Below, one piece after another: positions 8,501-15,700 of a DNA stretch of 64,000 bases. How positions within the stretch are numbered: position 1 is the first letter of the stretch; each line of letters starts with the position of its first letter. Source of the stretch: Natrialbaceae archaeon (GTDB taxonomy: Archaea > Halobacteriota > Halobacteria > Halobacteriales > Natrialbaceae); assembly GCA_003559215.1 (NCBI GenBank), contig PWMF01000221.1:39151-103150 (forward strand). The letters are read 5' to 3'. Position numbers and translations under genes: made by a program. Under the pieces are notes generated by a model. That model was given only the letters and a program-made list of their open reading frames with translations. It did no database searches and was not told the DNA's origin.

Positions 8501-9256
8501 TCAGCTCGAGCGGTCCATCGACGCCGGAACCGTCGGCACCAGCGGCGCACGCGAGGTCAACAGGTACGTCGACTTCCGGACCGCCCCCTTGGCGTACTGG
8601 ATCGTGCTCTTGTAGACCGGCGTCCGCTTACCTCGGATCTGGGTTCGCCCCTCGAGGATGGCGTCGATGAGGTCGTCGCCGTCGATCTCGGCTTTAGTCG
8701 GGTTGGTGGCGTCGGGCGTGACGAGGATCTCCGTGTAGGCGCGGCCGACGTTCGGCAGGTAGTGGGCGTCGCTGGCGCCGATCTCGGGGTACTCCCGCCG
8801 TCTGGCGAATGTCCGAGCGCGACGGTTGCGGTAGCCGGTAAACAGCATCGAGTTGTAGACCTCGATCGCGTCCGCATCCCGGATGTGGCGCTTGCGAACG
8901 CCGTGACGGCTGCGCTGGAAGGGATGAGGGACGATGGCAACACCGCCGAGATCGCGAACCGTCTCGACAGTCTTCATGAACGGCTGGCCCGGATCGGGTC
9001 GCTCCTCGACGCCGATCGCCAGTAGGTGGCCGTGTCGCGTCGATACCTCAACGCCTGGGATTCCGACGAGGCCGTACTCCGGCGCGATCTCAGCGGCCCG
9101 GAGCGACTCGCCGATCTCGTCGTGGTCGGTGATGACGACTCCGTCGAGTCCGATATCCGCCGCGTGCTCGAGAACGAGTTCGATCGGTTCGTGACCGTCG
9201 TAGGAGTCGTCCGAGTGAACGTGAAAGTCGATGGCGAAAGGGATCTGAGCTGTCAT
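8501..9256 (-). CDS. PHP-domain metal-dependent phosphoesterase
   Basis: 251 aa from the ATG at 9256 (MTAQIPFAIDFHVHSDDS). PHP motifs: HVHSDDS (H12, H14), VVITDHDEIGES, EVSTRHGHLLAIGV, VAIVPHPFQRSRHG and IGASDAHYLPNVG. This fold binds a trinuclear metal site and hydrolyses phosphomonoesters or oligonucleotide ends; the exact substrate is not predictable. The upstream in-frame ATG at 9286 would add ten non-conserved residues. Convergent with the RecJ-like gene (17-base gap). Confidence 0.88.
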   Translation of the reverse strand: MTAQIPFAIDFHVHSDDSYDGHEPIELVLEHAADIGLDGVVITDHDEIGESLRAAEIAPEYGLVGIPGVEVSTRHGHLLAIGVEERPDPGQPFMKTVETVRDLGGVAIVPHPFQRSRHGVRKRHIRDADAIEVYNSMLFTGYRNRRARTFARRREYPEIGASDAHYLPNVGRAYTEILVTPDATNPTKAEIDGDDLIDAILEGRTQIRGKRTPVYKSTIQYAKGAVRKSTYLLTSRAPLVPTVPASMDRSS

Positions 9257-9512
9257 GAGACCTCTCGAGTAGCGTCCGTTGTACACGGTAGTTCGGTCGG
9301 TCGCATAAGCGCTCCGCCACGCCTCGCCGGCAGATTCTATATCGTAATATGCAATTTATTGGCTCCGTCCGGGACCGACTGCCTCACCACGAGAGACCGA
9401 TAGCGACGAACTCGCTTCTGACGCCGAGCGCTCGCAAAAACTGCAGCGGCCGTACCTCGACACAGCCGGTCAGTAAGCGGTTGTTACGGCGAGCGAACCC
9501 GAGTCCGGGCTG

Positions 9513-9893
9513 TCAGCGGGAACCGTCCGGAATCGCGTCGCCGAGCGAGACGCCGTTCAGAACGTTCCGAATCTCGAGTGGATCAGTCCGATTCTCGAGG
9601 CGATCGTGCAGTCGGGACATACACTCGAGCAGTCCCTCGACGGCCGCCCGCCGGGTCGGCACACGGCCGATGCGCTCGGTGATCGCCCGATCGTCGAGTG
9701 CGTACTGGTACTGCAGTTCCCAGCAGTGGCTCAGTCCGAGTCCAGGGTGGAAGCTGTCGGCGGTCGTCCGGTCCGCGATGAGTTCGATCGGCGGCCGAGC
9801 GTGACGGTACGCGAGATAGCCACGGCAGCACTCGACCGGCCCCCATCCCGGCGGAAGCGCTTCCGGAGGGACGGGGTGTTGATCGGATGACAT
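9513..9893 (-). CDS. Conserved haloarchaeal protein of unknown function
   Basis: 126 aa, not recognised. It is soluble, rich in Trp, Cys and Arg, with no signal peptide or membrane helix. Notable parts are PPGWGPVECCRGYLAYRHARPP, two adjacent cysteines, and SHCWELQYQYALDDRAITERIGRVP. Haloarchaeal codon use and acidic bias support it as coding. It stands alone, with about 250 bases of gene-free sequence upstream of the neighbouring PHP gene start. Confidence 0.72.
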   Translation of the reverse strand: MSSDQHPVPPEALPPGWGPVECCRGYLAYRHARPPIELIADRTTADSFHPGLGLSHCWELQYQYALDDRAITERIGRVPTRRAAVEGLLECMSRLHDRLENRTDPLEIRNVLNGVSLGDAIPDGSR

Positions 9894-10055
9894 CGTGGCT
9901 CGCTATCCCGGTGAGAGGGATGGTGGTGCCGCCTGCGTGTGCGTGGGTCGTATGTAGGAACCCCGTACCATGTCAGAGTTGTTACTAGTGTCGTGTTACT
10001 ATGTGTCAAGCTGCCGATCGTCCGACTTTTGTCCTCGCTCGCGTTCGTAGACGGT

Positions 10056-10427
10056 ATGGCAGAGTTCGACCCCGAGAAGTTCGAGGACAAGTACGCCAAC
10101 TACTTTCCCGAACTCCAGCAGGCATACAAGAACGCGTTCAACCGAATGAACGACCGCTACGACTCCGAACTGGTCCACGCGATCGACCAGCAGGTCTTAA
10201 ACGAAAGTGAACCCTTCTACGAGGGTAGCGCGGAGCGAAGCTCCGCGGACGATTCGAGCGGGCAAAGCCCGCGAGAACATGACGGCGAGTTCCGCGTCGA
10301 ACTTCCCGACGACCCTTACGACAGGGTGACGGGCGTGTTAGTCGAGGAGGAGCGCTTCGAAGAGATACTCGAGATCCACGTCGAGGAAATCGAGCGCGAA
10401 CTCGAGCGGGTCTTCGAGTTCGACTGA
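10056..10427 (+). CDS. DUF5783-like haloarchaeal protein carrying an in-frame hairpin insertion
   Basis: 123 aa from the ATG at 10056 (MAEFDPEKFEDKYANYFPEL). The fold looks all-helical and very acidic; I link it to DUF5783 from memory. T-rich sequence at about 10026-10030 lies 28 bases upstream, favouring this start over the long frame that opens at 9939. Between the conserved halves is a low-complexity stretch, GSAERSSADDSSGQSPREHD, encoded by two perfect inverted repeats (10229-10247 and 10258-10272). The two halves flow logically around it, so it looks like an inserted element kept in frame. Confidence 0.82.
   Translation: MAEFDPEKFEDKYANYFPELQQAYKNAFNRMNDRYDSELVHAIDQQVLNESEPFYEGSAERSSADDSSGQSPREHDGEFRVELPDDPYDRVTGVLVEEERFEEILEIHVEEIERELERVFEFD
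10229..10247. repeat. Perfect inverted repeat with GAA loop inside a coding gene
   Basis: Arms CGCGGAGC / GCTCCGCG (8 bp) around a 3-base GAA loop. The core GCGAAGC is the sequence known to form an exceptionally stable DNA mini-hairpin. It encodes part of the low-complexity insertion of the DUF5783-like protein. Confidence 0.85.
10258..10272. repeat. Second perfect inverted repeat with AAA loop inside the same gene
   Basis: Arms GCGGGC / GCCCGC (6 bp) around AAA, ten bases after the first hairpin. The triloop closed by C-G is of the same compact type. Confidence 0.8.
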
Positions 10428-10473
10428 ACGAAGCGACGGAAGGTTTAGGGAGGTTCGCCCCCAACGGCGAGAC

Positions 10474-10830
10474 ATGAGTACCGAAACTCAGGACGGAGAC
10501 GACCTCGAGGACCGCGTTTCGAACTTCCTGCGACGGAACTTCCCACAGATCCAGATGCACGGCGGCTCGGCGGCGATTCAGGACCTCGACCGCGAGTCCG
10601 GCGAGGTCACCATCGCGCTGGGTGGCGCCTGCAGCGGCTGTGGCATCTCGCCGATGACGATCCAGGCGATCAAGAGCCGAATGGTCAAGGAGATCCCCGA
10701 GATCGAGAAGGTCAACGCCCACACCGGCATGGACGGCGGCGAAGACATGGGCGGCGGCATGGAGCCGTCGTTCCCCGGCGAAACCGTCGACGACGGTGAG
10801 TCCGACGAAGGACCCGAGGCACCGTTCTAA
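10474..10830 (+). CDS. NifU C-terminal-domain (Nfu-type) Fe-S carrier
   Basis: 118 aa. The Nfu domain is clear: FLRRNFPQIQMHGGSAAIQ and GGACSGCGISPMT with the C53-x2-C56 pair that binds a [4Fe-4S] cluster shared between two subunits. A Gly/Met-rich, acidic tail (GMDGGEDMGGGMEPS) follows the domain. The likely role is Fe-S cluster assembly or transfer. A GGTTTAGG box at about 10443-10450 lies 27 bases upstream. It follows the DUF5783-like gene by 46 bases. Confidence 0.93.
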   Translation: MSTETQDGDDLEDRVSNFLRRNFPQIQMHGGSAAIQDLDRESGEVTIALGGACSGCGISPMTIQAIKSRMVKEIPEIEKVNAHTGMDGGEDMGGGMEPSFPGETVDDGESDEGPEAPF

Positions 10831-10884
10831 GGCGTCGTTTCCGATCCGTTCTCGTGTTTCTCTCGAATCGAGAGCTGCCGGACT

Positions 10885-11784
10885 CTACCGCAGGTTGCGT
10901 CCCTGTTCCCACGCCCGCACGAGCGCCGCGAGCGTGCGGTTCGTCGGAACCTCGAGCCCGCGTTCGGCCGCTCGCTCGAGGATGTAGCCGTTGATCGCGT
11001 CGATCTCGGTTCGGCGTTCCGCGAGGACGTCCTGGCGCATCGAAGAGGTGTTGGCCGCCGTTTCCTCGGCCACTCGCTCCGTTGCCGCGAGCGCCTCGCG
11101 ATTCGAGAGTTCGACACCCTCGGCCCGGGCGACGCGAGCCGTCTCGCGAGCCGCCCCGCGAGCGAGGTCCGCGGCGGGGTCCTCGAGAACCGCCGCGTTC
11201 TCGGTCGCGGTCAGCGCCGTCACCGGGTTGATCGCAGCGTTGACCGCGAGCTTCTCCCACAGTCGACGGGGCATCGACTCGGAGACCGTGGTCTCGAGAC
11301 CTGCCGAACGGAGAGCCTCGCCGACTCGGTCGGCGACCGTCGATCGCCCCCCGCAACGGTCGCCCAAAACGACATCGCCGACGCCCGTGCACTCGACGAC
11401 GCCCGGTTCCCGTAGGATCGCGCCGTAGGAGGCCGTTCCGGCGAGTACGGGTTCGTCTAGCACGTCGGCGAGTATCGCCTCGCTTCCCATCCCGTTCTGG
11501 AGGGAGAGAACAGCGTCGAACCGTCCCGACGCAAGCGTGTCGGCAGCCCGTCTCGTATCGTAGGATTTGACCGTGACGACAGCGAGATCAGCCGCAAGCG
11601 CGGTCCCGTCGGTCGTCGCCCGCGGCGCGACGGTCGCCTCGAGGGCACCCTCGACGCGGAGTCCGTTTCGTCGAACGGCTGTAACGTGGTCGTCGCGCCC
11701 GACGAGCGTTACCTCGTGTTCGCGCGCGAGAAGGCCGCCGACGAGGCTCCCGAGACTGCCGGCGCCGAATATGACGATCTCCAT
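10885..11784 (-). CDS. panE: 2-dehydropantoate 2-reductase (ketopantoate reductase)
   Basis: 299 aa, NADP-dependent reduction of ketopantoate to pantoate for coenzyme A synthesis. The N-terminal Rossmann motif is IFGAGSLGSLVGGLLA; next come VVTVKSYDT, LSLQNGMGSE and the catalytic-lysine helix LWEKLAVNAAINPVTALT; the C-terminal helical domain contains SSMRQDVLAERRTEIDAINGYI. The length is normal for the family. The gene stands alone in minus orientation. Confidence 0.94.
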   Translation of the reverse strand: MEIVIFGAGSLGSLVGGLLAREHEVTLVGRDDHVTAVRRNGLRVEGALEATVAPRATTDGTALAADLAVVTVKSYDTRRAADTLASGRFDAVLSLQNGMGSEAILADVLDEPVLAGTASYGAILREPGVVECTGVGDVVLGDRCGGRSTVADRVGEALRSAGLETTVSESMPRRLWEKLAVNAAINPVTALTATENAAVLEDPAADLARGAARETARVARAEGVELSNREALAATERVAEETAANTSSMRQDVLAERRTEIDAINGYILERAAERGLEVPTNRTLAALVRAWEQGRNLR

Positions 11785-11823
11785 CGCTCGACGGTGGTCT
11801 CGGAGCGGTGAAAACGGTTGCCG

Positions 11824-12123
11824 TTAGTCCTCGGTCCAGTAGTACAGGTCCTCTCGATCGGCGCCACAGGACGGACAGCTTTCGGGGAGCTCCGAGTCGA
11901 GCCGTCCCATCTCGCCACACTCCCAGCAGCGCCACATTAGCTCCGCCTCGCCGAACTCCTTTCCCGATCGGACGTGCTCGACGCTCATCCCCTCGAGCCC
12001 CTCTCGAGCCGTGACGTAGAATCCGTCCTCGTCGAACCCCCGGATGCGCCCGACCTGGGTTCCGTCTTCGGTGTAGATCCTCGTTCCGAACCCGAGACGG
12101 GGAGTATCCTGTTCTTCAGTCAT
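11824..12123 (-). CDS. Rubredoxin-like zinc-ribbon protein (DUF7130-like)
   Basis: About 99 aa. The N-terminal part (LGFGTRIYTEDGTQVGRIRGFDEDGFYV) looks like a small PRC-barrel-like beta domain; the C-terminus is a rubredoxin/rubrerythrin-type metal site with CWECGEMG and CPSCGADRE. The ATG at 12123 is preferred to 12129, because the TATA-like box at 12147-12154 is 27 bases from the former. Function unknown; electron transfer or a structural zinc are both possible. Confidence 0.8.
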   Translation of the reverse strand: MTEEQDTPRLGFGTRIYTEDGTQVGRIRGFDEDGFYVTAREGLEGMSVEHVRSGKEFGEAELMWRCWECGEMGRLDSELPESCPSCGADREDLYYWTED

Positions 12124-12146
12124 ACCCATCCCCGACGCTCCGGACG

Positions 12147-12154
12147 AATATAAA
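12147..12154 (-). promoter_or_regulatory. TATA-like box of the zinc-ribbon gene
   Basis: Reads TTTATATT on the minus strand, centred 27 bases before the ATG at 12123. It decides between the two closely spaced in-frame ATGs. Confidence 0.6.
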
Positions 12155-12239
12155 GGACGTACGGTCTTCGGACGGACTGAGTGTCCCGTTCTCGAGAGCG
12201 TCCGGGTCCCGTTGCAACGACGATCGGCGCACCAATAAA

Positions 12240-12775
12240 CCGTTTACGGCGATATCAATTCGGAGTGGGACGCTCGAACCGTCGAAGGAGAGAGCCACCA
12301 GGGAGCGTTCCTCGTTCGGGATCGCCCTTCGACGACTTGACCCCTGACGTCGGCCACCATATCGGCCACGTCGATGTTATCACGCGCTCTGTCGAAGGAT
12401 TCGGCGTTCGGGCCGTCCGCGTACAGCGTCACGTCGACGCCCGTGTGATCGTGGAAGGCACGGTCGATCAGCAGCTCCCTGTCGAACAGGTCTCGAAGCG
12501 CGGGAACCCCGGCGTACAGCGGCCCGAGACCGATCGCCCGATAGCTCTCGGCGTCGGCGTGGTTTCGATCCACGCTCTCGAGTTCGATCCCAGCGACCTC
12601 CGAGATGACTCTCCGGAGATCCGTACGTCCTCGACCCCCTCGTCGATCGTCGACACGATCCCTACGGTGACGCTGGTCTCGAGCGGTAGATCATCTCGGA
12701 GTTGACGTCGTAGATCCCGTCCCGGCCGGGCGAGAAACCGCGACACCCGTGGTCGGCACCATCGAGACAGCCCGC
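12240..12775 (-). pseudogene. Decayed haloarchaeal gene with at least two frameshifts
   Basis: No intact reading frame covers this interval, but coherent haloarchaeal protein passes between minus-strand frames. One frame reads DGIYDVNSEMI (about 12690); another reads LETSVTVGIVSTIDEGVEDV (about 12610-12680); a third continues with VISEVAGIELESVDRNHADA, AIGLGPLYAGVPALRDLFD and VADMVADVRG (about 12340-12600). The joins fall near 12690 and 12600, so small indels broke the gene. The ancestral function is not recognised. It directly follows the PolD gene on the same strand. Confidence 0.5.
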
Positions 12776-12779
12776 GGGA

Positions 12780-15700
12780 TCACATGAAGTCCTCGATTCC
12801 GGACTGCTTGTTCTTGTCGTTCTCGAAGATGCTCTCGAGCGATTTCTCGAGCACCTCGAGGCGCTGTTTCGTGTAGTCCCGGCAGTCGTACTCGTCGGCA
12901 ACCTGGATCGCGGTCTGCATGTACTTGTTGACCGACCCCTGGTGGACCGTGAGGTTCACCCGGCCGCCACACTCCCGACAGTCCCCGGTCAGGGGCATCC
13001 GGCGGAACTTCTCGCCGCAGTCCAGACAGCGGGTCTCCTGGCGAGAAAAGGCCCGCAGGTTGCCGATCAGGTCCGGCAGGAAGTGGTACTCGATCACCCG
13101 CTCGGCGACGTCGGTCTCGTCGACGGCCCGGAGCTTCCGGGAGAGCTCGAGCTGGGCGTCCATCTTCTCCATCATCGAGCCGAGGGTCTTGTACGCCGAC
13201 AGGTCGGGCCCCATCGCGATGTCCGTGACGTCGTGGGTGTGTTCGAAACCGGTGTACTCGCCGTCGGTACCGAGGGTGTCCTCGCCGATCCGAATATCGA
13301 CCTCGCCGGGGTCGGCTTGCTCGAGGGTCGCCTCGTAGAACTCGTGAGGGTACTGCGAGACGATGTCCATGTTGTGAGCCTCGTCGTCGATCTCGGAAGG
13401 ATCGATCCTCGAGGACATGACCAGGGGTGCGTCCATCTTTCCCCCGCGCTGATTTGGCAAGAAGCTTTCACTAAAGTTCAACAACCCGTCCATGAGGAGC
13501 ATTACGCAGTCCTCGTCTCCGTCGCACTGCTTTTGCGAGGTGTTGTTCGCGACCAGCGAGTGTGTTTCCGCAACGGTGAGGCAGTAGACCGAATCGACAG
13601 ATGACTCGACGTACTCGACTTCGGAGATCGACTCGACGAGGTACGATCCCGCTCCGCCGTCGAAAACCCGTCGTCCGCGCGGAACGATCCCGTCGACGTG
13701 TGACTGCAAGCGGTCGTCCTTTCGAGAGAGGTGAAACCCGACGACCTCGGCGAAGCGACTCGCGTCCTCGGACCAGATGTCGAGAACGTACGTCGGAGCG
13801 GTCATCGACGGGTTGTCGGCCGCGTAGAAGTCGGGAAACTTCTCGCGGAGGGGAACCGGTTCGGTGATCGTGACCCGGCCGCAGATGCCGAGTCGGTGCA
13901 GCAACGCGAGCAAGTCCTCTTTGAGTTCGCGACTGACCGTCGTCGCCGAAACCAGCAGCGCGTTCGCATCGACGCCGCCGTCGCCGCTGAAGTAGCCGCG
14001 AAGGTAGGCGGCGACGACCTCGTCGGACGCATCGAAGATCGGCTGCGGGACGCGTTTCGTCTCAGCGAAGCGTCCCGCTCCGAGGACCGATTCGAAGAAA
14101 ACCCGAAGAAGCCGTCCAGAAACGGTGACTTTCGCCTCGTTTTCGCGGTACGGTTCAACGCCGAACTCCTCCCGTAGTACGTCGACGTAAAACTCGCGAG
14201 CCTCGGCTTCAGTTCCGCAGATCGTCGTCTGGTGAATCGTACCCTTCGGCGTCTCCTGTTCCCGCGCAAACCCTTCCGCAGCGTAGTACCCTAGCAGGGT
14301 TCCGACCCGCTCGTCGAGTTCGATCAACCGGTCGATCTCGGTTTGATCCCGCCGCATCCCGAGACTGACGTCGTCCGGAACGAACTCGAGCAACGCCTCG
14401 CGGGAATCGAACAGGTCGAGAAGCAACGCCGCGGGGAAGCTTTCCCGGTACAGGTAGTTGCTGAGCGTCTTTTTGCTCAGCTCGAAGTGCTCGGCCGTGC
14501 TCGTGAGCGGATAGAACTCTCCGTCCCACTCCGCACCGAGTCGATCCTCGAAGAGGTCGTACAGTCGATCCTTCTCCAGTCCCTTGATCATCAGCCGGGA
14601 CGAGTCGACGGCGTTGGCTTCGAGAAACGCCTCGAGAAGGTCGAATACGTGGGGATCGTCGGTCCCGTCGACGATATCGAGACCCTCGGGAACGACGGCG
14701 TAATCCTCTGTTGTCAGGTTGCCAGCCCGTTTCGATCGTAGCTCGCCGCTCTCGGAGACGTGAACCTCGTGGTCCGGCGTGAGCGTGATCTCGCGACCAC
14801 TGCGCGTCTCGAGTCTGACGAGGTGGTCCGGTGCAGGGTGTTTCGAGACGGCTTCGACGGGTTGTCGCGTGAGTTCGCCGGACTCATCGAGTGACGGAAC
14901 CGTTACGTCGCCGTCCAGTTCCTGGACGAGGGTCCCGAAGTCGTCCGTCTCAGGGTCGTTCAATCGCTCTTCGACGAGCGTCTCGATCGGTTCGTGGCGC
15001 CAGTCGTCGGTTTCGTCGTGATACCAGACCTTCGTTTCAGGGTGGAAACAGTTGCGGCGCTTTGCGGCGTGAAAGTACGGATGAGCGTATCCGACCGCCG
15101 CGCTCGTGAAACCGATCACTCTTCCGACAGTTGCGGCGCTCGTGTGCGGCGCCATCCCGAACACCAGCTCGCCGACCAGATCCTGGCGATCCTCGAGCTC
15201 GTAGAACGGCTCGAGCCCGTAGTACTGCTCGAGCAGGTCGTCGATGAAGTCGGTGGTCTGCATCATGTGTTCGGCAGCGCCGTCCGAGAGGACGATATCC
15301 TGCACCTTCAGCTCGACCAACTGATCCTCGTGAACGAGGGGGTCGCCGTGGATGTCCTCCTCGTAACCGAGCGCCTGGAGCTGGCCGACGTCGACGTCGA
15401 GTTCGTTCGCCCGCACGGACGTGACGGGGAGGTCGGTCATGTCGTAGCGAACGGTGCCGTCCTTGAACGACGAGACGTCATGTTTGGCCCGCAACACGCC
15501 CTTCTCGATCGGCTCGGGTACCTTCGTCGCCGACGTGAGCCCCTTCACGCCCTTGAGGATCTCGAAGGCGTTCTCGCGCTCGCCGACCGATTGGAGGGCG
15601 TCGCGGAACTCCTCGTTGATATCGATCTCTCGGTGCTCGACGCAAGTCGCCTCGACCTCGCAGTGGCCACACTCGACGCGACCGGCTTCGTCGGGTTCGA

